Positions 55,126 to 64,000 of a DNA stretch of 64,000 nt are shown here, in pieces (positions within the stretch are counted from its first letter, which is position 1; each line of letters starts with the position of its first letter). Source of the stretch: Callipepla californica brunnescens (lineage: Eukaryota > Chordata > Aves > Galliformes > Odontophoridae); contig JALIRH010000049.1 in NCBI GenBank assembly GCA_023055505.1, positions 3,100,001-3,164,000 on the forward strand. The letters run 5' to 3'. A model generated the notes under the pieces. That model ran no database searches and was not told the origin of the DNA. It saw only the letters and a program-made list of their open reading frames with translations. The position numbers were made by a program, and so were the translations under genes.

Positions 55126-57799
55126 TTTTTTTTTTCAGCTTGACAGAAGCAGAAGCGTGCTGGAGAATATGCAGGGCTCACAGCGGAGAGATTACTGAGG
55201 AAGCCTTCACCGCAAAGAATCACTTGTGAGTTTCCCACTGTAGAGCATTTATTTTCTCTGGAAACATAGGAAGAACAGTCTTAAAGTGTCAGAAGAACTC
55301 GTTTCTGAGTAAATCGATAAAATTGAAAGTAGCAATTGGTGAAAAAAGTTGGCAGGATTTCTGAAGGAACTCGAGTGGGAAATTTCTGAAGTATTAATTG
55401 AGAGAAGTAGCTCATTGCTTAAACTGCCACAGGAATAAGGGTCAGTAAGCGTTCCCTAAGCTGCCTCTTTTAGCATTTATCAGTGACAGGAGATGTTCTC
55501 CTCTTTGGTTTGAATGAGTTGTCTTCAAAGTCCTTCTGTATTTTTGAAGAAATGTATTTTTTGTTCAAACCCAAAACAATTTTTGAGCCTCTTAAGTTCA
55601 ATTAGCTGTTTAATTTGGTTAGTGTTACTCAGGAAAAAAAAATTAACTCCAAAATATATATAATTAACTGGCATTTGAAACAAACAAACAAAAAGACAAA
55701 TACTTAACAGAAGCCAGACTTGATAATTAAAAATGTTCAGCTTTAACAGCAGAAACAAGACAAAATTAGCCAGAAGAGAATGCGATAGAATTGCAGAGCA
55801 TCTGTTTTTCAGGGTAGGCTTGTGGTAGTTCGATTCCAATGAACAGCTCTATGTTGCAGGAATTCTTTTCCTTGTCTAGATAGAGAGAAGTTCCTCACCT
55901 GGCCAGCTGTAGCTGCTTATACTTGGCCAAATGAGTCTTGTCATGTACATGCCGGTTCCTTTGCATTTACTGCAAGGAGTTACTTCCCCCCAGGAGTTAT
56001 TTCATGACACTAATAGTTATATCAGATACTTACTGCATAGCTTACAGCAGTTTCTTTATCTGAACGTATCTTTTTCTAAGACGTAAGGTGAGAACAAGCC
56101 TCTTGCAATTGAACTCACTGAGCCTTGAATAGATAAAGGATAGATTCATATATTATGTGAAATCAGTGAAAGCCTTAAATAATGGCAAAGATATCCAGTA
56201 GTTTTCATCTTTGTTTTCGACTGAAAGAAACAGGCGGGGGGGGGGGGGGGGGGGGGGCTTAACCGAGAACGTGTTGTGTAAAGTATGACAGGAGTTGTGA
56301 AAATTCTCATCTGGTGCTGCTGCCCAGAATTGATACACATGGCTCATTTGTAGTGATATGGAACACAGTGGTGTTCCCTCCATCTTTTTAACCCGTGAGG
56401 AGTCTGATGTCAACAAACACAGAATAAGCCAAAATTTACCAGCTCTTGATTGGTTTGAATGCTAACGTCAGAAAAAGCAGAAATCATTTCATCTGCTGCT
56501 GTTCTGCACAAAGTCTCAGTTATTATGGAATCATTAAAAGCTGAAAGGCACTGAGATGGCAACAAAAAAATCCTGTCAGCTGGAAGTCACTGTGTGCAGG
56601 CTGCAGATTGAATCGAAGAATGACGTGAATTCACCTATTCAAGATACTTTTGCCTTTTAGTTTCGTTTTTACCCACTTAATCTTCCATAAGGAATATTCA
56701 TTTTGAAGTTAGGCTAACTAGAGAATCTGGCTAATTTTGACGGGGGGAAATCTTACAAAAAAAAAAAAAAAAAAGAGGGGGGTAGTTGAGAAAACTAAAG
56801 AGAAACTTCTGAGAAACTAAGGAGAGTTGCCCCTCAAATACATAGGCCGTTAGTAGAGGAGAAAAATAATTGCAGAGATGAAGAAAATAAGTTCTTGATG
56901 AAGGAAGAGTGCTAAAATCACAGTGCACTGCAGGGCAGCATGCCAGTTCTGTTTGATCCATTCTGGATGCTCCATGTCTTTATCCCTTGAGGTCAATTGC
57001 TGACTCAGAGGAACGTGCAGTGAGAACTGCATAGGATATGTATTGACAGATGGATGGCAGAGAAAACTTCTTCATCTTCCTCTATTTTTTACTCATGTCC
57101 AACATGTTCTGATATTGTGAAAGGAGCACAGAGTGTGTCCTACCAGTATTTTGAGTGTGTGTGTGTGTGTGTGTGTGTGTTTTTGGAATGCAATAGAGGA
57201 AAATATATGAATACCTCGCAAAATAAAAAAAGCAGGATTCATGTGGGGAAAAAAAATGCAGTTTTGGTGTTGTATTCAGGTACGTTCTGATTTTTATTTT
57301 TATTTTTTTCACTTCCAGTATTCTTTTTGCTCTTTTAGACTATCAAACTTAAGACATCAGTGTAATGGAAAACTGAGTTACTGTATGTTTCGGCTCCCAT
57401 TGTTCTTTCTTGTTTTTTGTCATTTTCTCTAACAGATGTCTGGCTTTGTTGGCAGCTCATGTATTCTAGGAATGATGTGAGCTGACAAATTCCGATATTT
57501 TGAACTCAAAAAAAAAAAAAAAAAAAAAGAGACTTGAAACAATTGATCTAAATCTGGATACCTATCCACATTTTCCAACAAGGAGGTTATTACTATGACT
57601 GAATTGTAGTTAATTAGCTGTCATTATACATTCTTACAGAGCTGGTGACAAACAGTTAGTACTGAAAGCTGTAATTCTTGATGGGCTTATTCAATGGGCT
57701 CACAGAGATAAGGACTTGAGAGTGTTTTGCCTGCACTCAGCAGCATGTCCTGCCTATCTCAGTGCTGTAGCTTTTGGCCTGCTATCTTTCTGTTCTGTT
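55126..57799. other. AT-rich sequence with homopolymers and a GT microsatellite
   Basis: Poly-G (22) at 56236-56257, poly-A at 56757-56774 and 57508-57528, (GT)n at 57155-57181. No exon recognised. Confidence 0.6.
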
Positions 57800-58112
57800 T
57801 CAGATGGGATCCACCCAAGGGTGCTGAGGGAACTGGCAGAGGTGATTGCCAAGCCGCTTTCTGCCATCTATCAGCATTCCTGGTCATCTGGAGAGGTCCC
57901 GCAAGATTGGAGGCTTGCCGATGTGACTCCCATCTACAAGAAAGACCGTAAGGAAGATCTGGGGAACTGCAGGCCTGTCAGCCTGACCTCGGTATCAGGG
58001 AAAGTTATGGGGCGGTTGATCTTGAGGGAGATCACACGGCATGTGCATGGCAACCAGGGGATCAGACCCAGCCAGCACGGGTTCACAAAGGGCAGCTCGT
58101 GCTTGTCCAGCC
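57800..58112 (+). mobile_element. CR1 LINE reverse-transcriptase fragment, plus strand
   Basis: It encodes DGIHPRVLRELAEVIAKPLS, WRLADVTPIYKKDRKEDLGN, then CRPVSLTSV and IRPSQHGFTKGSSCLSSL, the N-terminal RT motifs of CR1 ORF2, in one open frame. It is abruptly followed by TCTATGAATCTATGAATC. Confidence 0.93.
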
Positions 58113-58165
58113 TCATCTATGAATCTATGAATCTATGTTACTTGAGCGTCTCCTGTGCACCACTT

Positions 58166-58345
58166 CATTTATAGATTCATAGATTCATAGATTCATGAGG
58201 TTGGAAAGGACCTCCAAGATCATCTAGTCCAACCATCCTCACACCACCATCCCTACCCACCAAGCTACTCAATCCAATCCCTTAGCACCTCATCTAAACG
58301 CTTCTTGAACAGCGCTAGGGATTTGTCCTTTTGGTGGCCACGCTA
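58166..58345 (-). mobile_element. CR1-like 3' end, minus strand
   Basis: Starts with ATAGATTCATAGATTCATGA (3' octamer repeat on minus), then GGTTGGAAAGGACCTCCAAG and ATCATCTAGTCCAACC. The body differs from the following CR1, so it is another subfamily. Confidence 0.8.
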
Positions 58346-58365
58346 CTCACATAGGTAAAATATTG

Positions 58366-58655
58366 TCACAGAATCACAGAATTCTGGGTAGGGGCTGGAA
58401 GGGACCTCTAGAGATCACTGAGTCCAGCCCCCTGCCAAAGCAGCTCCCAGCCCAGGTTGCACAGGTAGGCATCCAGGTGGGTCTTGAACATCTCCAGAGA
58501 AGGAGACTCCACCACCTCTCTGTGCAGCCTGTGCCAGCGCTCCGTCACTGCACTGTGAAGAAGTTCCCACACGTTTGCGCAGAACTTCCTATGCTTCAGT
58601 TTGTGGCCATTTCTCCTCGTCCTGTCACCATGCACCACTGAAAAGAGTCTGACAT
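58366..58655 (-). mobile_element. CR1 LINE 3' end, minus strand
   Basis: TCACAGAATCACAGAATTCT, GGAAGGGACCTCTAGAGATC, CCAGCCCAGGTTGCACAGG and GTGAAGAAGTTCCCACACG, a canonical CR1 tail in reverse. Confidence 0.95.
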
Positions 58656-61017
58656 AACCTTAGGATATACTGGATTTCTCTGTGACATCACAACGTTTCC
58701 AAACTCATTTGTACTGCTGTTGGTTTCACAATTTATGCATGCCTGTATTTGGGTTCGAGGCGAGCTAATATGAATTAATTCTGAGTAATGCATGTATTCT
58801 ATTGATATAATACTGTTATTAATGATTGTGTATAGGTGTATGATTTATAATAATGTATAATAATCATATATTACAGATGTACTTTTCAATTGAAGCAATA
58901 TGCCTGATTATTATAGATGTATAGCCAATAGACTACTACAGGAATGAATATTGAAATTAGATCAGCTGAACCTTACTGCTCTGTCTCATCTGTTCCTGGC
59001 ACTGGAAACATGCAAGGACGAGGACTGCAGAAACATGTGACACCAGATGCTCTTTAAAGAAACCTTAATGCAACTGTGTAGTTCCCTGTGTTCTTGCCAG
59101 AAATGTCTTGCTTCTGCATTGATAAGAATCAGTTGTGGTATTTCTATCTATCTATCTTGTTAGTTTTCTCTGAGCACTTCCTGTGTGAAAAACTAGGAAT
59201 TTGCCGCTTGGACTGAGAAGTTTAAAAAAATAAGTCAGTAAATCTCTGGTATTCTTCCTTTATTCTCGTCTCTTCCCCATTTTACATTACAACGGCTTTC
59301 AAACACTCATCAGAAGTGAGATTCAATCTCTTTTGGTTTACAGATGGCATTGTCGATGGATTTGACAAAGATATGATTGTGTAGTTATTGAGAGCATCGA
59401 GATTCTCAGGGACATTTTCATGAGAATATCTTCAGAGTTTTTGATTCTCCCATACATTTCTGCTCCTTGTAACCCAAAAAATATCCCAGTCATCTTTTCT
59501 GGATGTAACACGCTCCTTTCCATTTCTTCCTTCCCCTTCTCTGCATTTTGCCATGTATATTCTTCCTTTCTTTATCCCGCTCCTCATTCAGTACATTCTG
59601 AACATGCTGAATTCACTTTATCCTACAATTTTTCTGTTCCCTCCCCCCCCGACTTTTCTGTTTCTTTCCAAATTAATTTGCCCTACCACCTGGTCTCTGA
59701 GGAATTTAGTAATTCTTGAGTATATAAAGCCTGGCTCCTAACAGATGGGGCTTCCAAAATAACACACATCAACAACGTATGTCCTAGGGCCAGAAGATTG
59801 TAAGTTAGCTGCAGTTTCGTGATGACTTCAATTTTCTAGTGGTTGTGAACGCTGTCAAAGAACGTTAACACTGTTTGTGATACCACGTCTTCTAAATAGT
59901 GGAGTTTAGACCACGCCTATTTCTTTGATTTAGAACAGAAGTTTATTTTCCAATTTCATGGTACTGATTGCACAGATTTTATAGCCATGTGGGTAGGAAC
60001 TGAAATGTAGCCATTCCCTATCTGTACTTTCACCCGTGCTTTGCAGAAAGTATTTTAGTCTTGGTATCTAATTAGCTAGATCAGCGTTTGTCATTTGCTA
60101 AAGCTTTCTGTCCCTTCACAATTCACTTCTACACTACTATTTCTGCATTTTAAAATACAAATCAATGCATGTTCTTTTTCAGTTGTATCAAGCAATGTGA
60201 AGAATAAAATAAAAATAAAAAAATAAAAAATAAAATAAAAAAACAGACACTCTTTTCTGATATGTAGCTTTTTAAATGTTCAAAATTCTTATGATCTGTA
60301 TTTGCAGATCAAAATCTTTTGGAGACCTTTTTAATTTGGGAAAATAAAGAAGATGGAGTAGAAAAAAGGGGGGACATATTCATAGGGAAAAAAGGAATTC
60401 CAATTGTCCAGGATTTTTAATTTTTGATGTGTAAATCTTTTATGTCTAAATATTGGTACCAATAATCGAGCTCCTGAGAGCCTTGTTATTTCATGTCCTA
60501 GGTGTGGGCAGTAATTGGCTTTTCCTGTTTAAGTTGCTATACTTTGTATCGATAACAAATAAACTTATGGAACCAGACACTATGCTTGGAGGCAATTTTA
60601 CTGGGTATATGAGGTAGAGCAGTAATTACTTAAAGCCAGGCTTTCTATGTGTTACAGGACATTATGGTAAGTACTACAAAAGTCAAACTGTTCTGGGGCC
60701 TGGAGTTTTGAGCTGGAATTTGCCTAGAAATTTGCCTAGAAAAATGTCTATGATGGAGGATTTCCTTCTCTAGAAATACTATCTATTGCTCCAACAGTAC
60801 ATGTCTGAAAGAGGTGATGATAGTCCTGAAAGCCAAAGCACTAGTTACAGCACTGGTTATGCATCCAGCTGTTCACACGAAGAACAAACCGTCACCTGTA
60901 AAATTCAGGAGAACGGCACCTAAACTGATATGTTTTCCACCTTTGGCCCCTGAGTTCTTCAGTCTGTCACGATTTGTTCCACTTCTCCATTTGCAGTTTC
61001 ACGGGGGGCTAAAAGGA
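58656..61017. other. AT-rich sequence, no gene seen
   Basis: An (ATAAAA)n-type low-complexity run at about 60204-60243. No exon recognised. Confidence 0.5.
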
Positions 61018-61320
61018 TAGAATCACAGAATCCTTAGAGTTGGAAGAGACCTTGAAAGGCAATCTAGCCTGACCCTCTTGCAATGAACAGGGACACCACA
61101 GCTAGGTCAGGTTGCTCAGGGCCTGATCCAGCCTCATCTTGGAGGTCTCCAGGGGTGGGGCATCAATCACATCTCTGGACAACCTGTTCCAGTGCCTCAC
61201 CACCCTCAGTGTAAAAGACTTTTTACTTATATCCAACCTAAATCTACCCTCTTCGAGCTTGAAACAATTTCCCCTTGTTCTGTCACCACAGACCCTGCTA
61301 AAGCATCCAGCAGCTTTCAG
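61018..61320 (-). mobile_element. CR1 LINE 3' end, minus strand
   Basis: TAGAATCACAGAATCCTTAG, TTGGAAGAGACCTTG, CTGGACAACCTGTTCCAGTG and TTTCCCCTTGTTCTGTCACC. A different subfamily from the 58.4-kb copy. Confidence 0.93.
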
Positions 61321-61541
61321 CATCAGCTTTGGAGAATGAAACAGAGAAAAAATAGATAATCAAAAAATAAAAATAGAAATAATAGATAATGAAATAGCTC
61401 ACCTGCAGAGATTTAAAGACACAAGAAAACCACAGCAGACCTATTTCAAAGCTATGGGAAAATGAGAATTGTTACGGTGTAATGCATTATTTAATAGCTG
61501 TCCAGTAACGATCCAGTAACATTCTCAAGATTGGCACAGCT

Positions 61542-61610
61542 ATTTCCCCTTGTTCTGTCACCACAGACCCTGCTAAAGCATCCATCTCCTTCTTTCCTGT
61601 AACTCTTAGC
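61542..61610 (-). mobile_element. Continuation of the CR1 copy after a 232-bp interruption
   Basis: The 43 bp at 61267-61309 recur exactly at 61542-61584, and the CR1 sequence then continues with CATCTCCTTCTTTCCTGTAA. Confidence 0.75.
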
Positions 61611-62713
61611 TGTGTGTAATTTGGCACATTCCTTCCTGAAATGATGATTTAATCTAATTCAGATTCTTTCACAAGATACCTTTTAAATGAATTAAGAACT
61701 TTATCTCCAAAGCCCAGAAATTAATATCACCGAGAATAACACTGGCATCTTTTGCAAGAGTAGCATTTTAGTTTCTCTGTGAAGTGACTCGACTTCTGAC
61801 CTTTGAGCAGTTGAGAAATCAGGTGGAATGCACGTCCATTTCTCACTTCTCTTCCTGTTAATCTCCCCTAGACTTGGTTTACAGTGAACAACTTGTGCAG
61901 CTTTGCACTGTGAAAATGGAATTTGGTTTATTAGCCCTGAAATATCATGAACAATAATAAAATCCACGCACAAGTGAGAGAATAAAAGATTATTTGATAT
62001 TTGATATTGCTGATGAAAGTTAGCTCTTGGAGGGTGGCAGGGAAGTGACAAAATCACTGTTGCTGTTCTGTAATGACGTGCTACCATTGTGGCTAGGTGG
62101 TGCATTTTTGTGGTTTTGTTTTCTTCTTTGTCTTCTGGTAGTGCTTTTAAGTGGCTTGAAATGACAGAGTAATATTTCGTAACTTGGATGTATTCTCTGT
62201 CTATGAAAGAGAAGCTCAGAAGGGCAGAATGAATGAGATTTTGTTGAAGTCATTGGACAGCAGGCATTCAGTAATTGCTACCTGTTGCTCAAGAAAATCC
62301 TCACTGATGTGTTTGAGGTCAGATTCATCTGACTCGATTAACACTTGGATAAGAATACGTGGCTTTTAAAAATGGTAATGGTAGGTGCAAAGTCTGTCTT
62401 ATTTAAATCTTCGGCCTCAGATGAAAGCTGAACACATCCCCTTGTATACAGTTTTCCCTGCTACTGAAGGGATCAAGGAGAACACCACCTGAGCTCCCTG
62501 CTCCTTGAACTAACTGCCCTGATGCCCTTAAGTCCCCTCTGACAGTCCTCAGGGTTCCTTCATTGCTGCCAACTTCATCTAACAAAAGCAGATAATAATT
62601 AGAGGTCTGGACCAAACCAGGGAACCTTCCATAATAATTAATGAAAACAGTTATGTAAGCATATGTTCCATCCCAGATAGCATAGCTATCCAGTTTATGA
62701 GATATACGCAATC
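61611..62713. other. No recognisable feature
   Basis: Mixed composition. No exon or repeat family recognised. Confidence 0.4.
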
Positions 62714-62775
62714 ACACAGAATCAAAGAATTGTAGGGGCTGGGAGGGACCTCTAGAGATCACTGAGTCCAATCAA
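62714..62775 (-). mobile_element. CR1 LINE 3' terminus, minus strand, very short
   Basis: ACACAGAATCAAAGAATTG, then GGGAGGGACCTCTAGAGATC and ACTGAGTCCA. Cut off by the LTR relic that follows. Confidence 0.85.
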
Positions 62776-62779
62776 TTGG

Positions 62780-62863
62780 AGTGAGACAGCAATGCATGTT
62801 AATTATTGTTTGTTTGTATGTGTATATATATATGTATATGTATATGTATATATATGTATATGT

Positions 62864-62913
<50 letters not shown>

Positions 62914-63035
62914 TATCATTTTTTTTTGTTATCAGTATTCCACAACACAACATCATGCAGAGCACCGGGCGTTGAAGAGTTAATGCTCCAGTTCCATGGA
63001 ATGCTGATTTTCTGGCCAGCAACACCATTTTAATC
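62780..63035 (+). repeat. Relic of the ERV 3' end and LTR start
   Basis: AATGCATGTTAATTATTGTT matches the segment just after integrase (19279 region), and TATTCCACAACACAACATCA with GAGTTAATGCTCCAGTTCCA matches the 3' LTR U3 (19379 and 19410 regions). The two are separated by a (TATG/TA)n expansion at about 62818-62908 in place of the polypurine tract. Confidence 0.75.
62818..62908. repeat. (TATATG/TA)n microsatellite
   Basis: About 90 bp of alternating TA with interspersed TG. Tyr/Ile-rich ORFs across it are artefacts. Confidence 0.95.
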
Positions 63036-63569
63036 TGTCACCAGTGTTATACAAAGAGGTTTTAAACAAATCCCGGGGAAAGGAGGATACTATGAAGTTG
63101 CACTATTAACAGAAAATCTGTCCTTTGGCAGAATTCTATAAATAATGTTTTCTGACTGCTGTGACAGAATCCACACAGCTGATAATATCGTCCTACAGCC
63201 ACAGAGATGCTGCTCACAGGGACCAAGTGCAGGACATCAGACTTTTGCTGGTTAGGGTTCAGGGCCAAAAAAGCTTGGAGGCTGTGGCTCCAGGCCAGCC
63301 AGAGGATGTTGCACAGATGACATCACCTAGGCTCCTGGAACTCCTGGACACTGATGTCACAATGCATCTCCATGATGATGACGCCCCCCTCCCCCCCCAA
63401 GGACAGCTGGCAGCTCGTTCCAGGCAGCTCACCTGTGAGCTGTGCTGCCTGCAGCCGCTCACCATGTCCAGTGCCTGAGGACAGCCCCGGGAGCAGCCTC
63501 ATCAGCCTCATCCCGCTCTGGATGAAGGTTCATGGGACCATTCAGTGTTTGTTCACTGCAGACCCTTTG
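63036..63569. other. No recognisable feature
   Basis: GC-richer than its surroundings, with a C-run near 63393. No exon recognised. Confidence 0.35.
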
Positions 63570-63830
63570 GTGGTAAGAGTTTCAGGTTACTGTTTTGGAT
63601 TAACTGTTACCAATTTGTGTTACTGTAAAGGTTGAAGGATTATCCCTTGGGATTAAGATAAAGGTTACTGTTTTGGAATAGCATTTAGGGTAAAGAGTTA
63701 CCATATTACGTTAGGATGAAGGACTTGCCTTTTGCGATAAAGACAAGCACCACTGGTTCCCATTCTGGATTACAGTAAAGGACTCCCATTTTGGGCTATG
63801 GTTAAGGACTGTCCTATTGTGTTCAGACAG
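63570..63830. repeat. Degenerate about 27-35-bp tandem repeat
   Basis: Loose repetition of GGTTACTGTTTTGGA, AAGGACTCCCATTTTGGG, GGACTGTCCTATTGTG and GGTTAAGGACT phrases. Confidence 0.55.
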
Positions 63831-64000
63831 TCCAGGAGGACTGTGGAGGAGTCCAGGCCTGCTATCCACGATTAGAGCAGGCACCGGACGAGGCCAAACG
63901 CTGACCATCCACGCCTGGGAGGTGGAAAGGGTAGCTACTGGGCATGCTGCTGCCTCCACGAAAGATGCGATTTCTAGGCTACCTACCCCGAAGGAGTCCG
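63831..64000. other. Window end, no feature recognised
   Basis: Short non-repetitive end. Confidence 0.3.

Noticed and set aside
62759..63033. Tyr/Ile-rich ORFs
   Set aside because: Translation of the TA/TATG microsatellite.
63062..63268. Possible RT-like peptide (LNPNQQKSDVLHL) on minus
   Set aside because: Only a dozen residues resemble an RT motif and nothing around it supports a LINE; too weak.

Overview
The window looks like bird genomic DNA, most likely galliform. It carries many CR1 (chicken repeat 1) LINE fragments in both orientations, CpG-island promoters, split genes with GT-AG introns, an avian-type endogenous retrovirus (ERV) and several G-rich minisatellites, including degenerate telomere-like (TTAGGG/CTAGGG) blocks. 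That mix suggests a subtelomere, a microchromosome or another repeat-rich accumulation zone. No gene in the window is demonstrably complete.

Layout. 1-13528: one uninterrupted array of an 18-bp unit (GGGGCCATAGGGATCAAT and variants) with higher-order duplications; its very long open frames are a by-product of the 18-bp period. 13529-19884: a retroviral element with 5' LTR, a PBS matching tRNA-Lys(1,2), an unusual membrane-protein ORF before gag, gag, pro-pol with two lesions, polypurine tract and a 3' LTR that is clearly diverged from the 5' LTR. 19885-23700: short degenerate tandem repeats, a telomere-like block (21659-21866) and unannotatable sequence. 23740-36598, minus strand: a mosaic of exon relics of two nuclear-transport genes, XPO1 (exportin-1/CRM1) and RANBP2 (Nup358). 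Their introns are kept, but the exons are reordered and damaged. 33880-35100 is GA-rich, followed by CR1 copies.

38166-42440: exons resembling a maestro HEAT-repeat (MROH) gene on the minus strand, with a CpG-island promoter plus first coding-type exon present twice about 1.94 kb apart, embedded in a TATGGGTCTC-type minisatellite. 42721-43978: telomere-like repeats in C-rich orientation. 44-52 kb: AT-rich sequence with a mariner-like relic and three or four well-spliced minus-strand exons of a gene I cannot name. 53408-54420: the same minisatellite family inverted, a GC-rich pentamer array and a CpG island with two TCTCGCGAGA promoter elements. 54.6-64 kb: CR1 endonuclease and RT fragments, CR1 3' ends, a relic LTR of the upstream ERV family (62.8-63.0 kb) and microsatellites.

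The most unusual signals are the XPO1/RANBP2 mosaic, in which a circularly permuted RANBP2 fragment sits between early and late XPO1 exons, and the ERV, whose pre-gag membrane ORF, gag and protease share one frame separated by single stops, the second followed by a strong hairpin. Family assignments rest on remembered protein families; no database search was possible.
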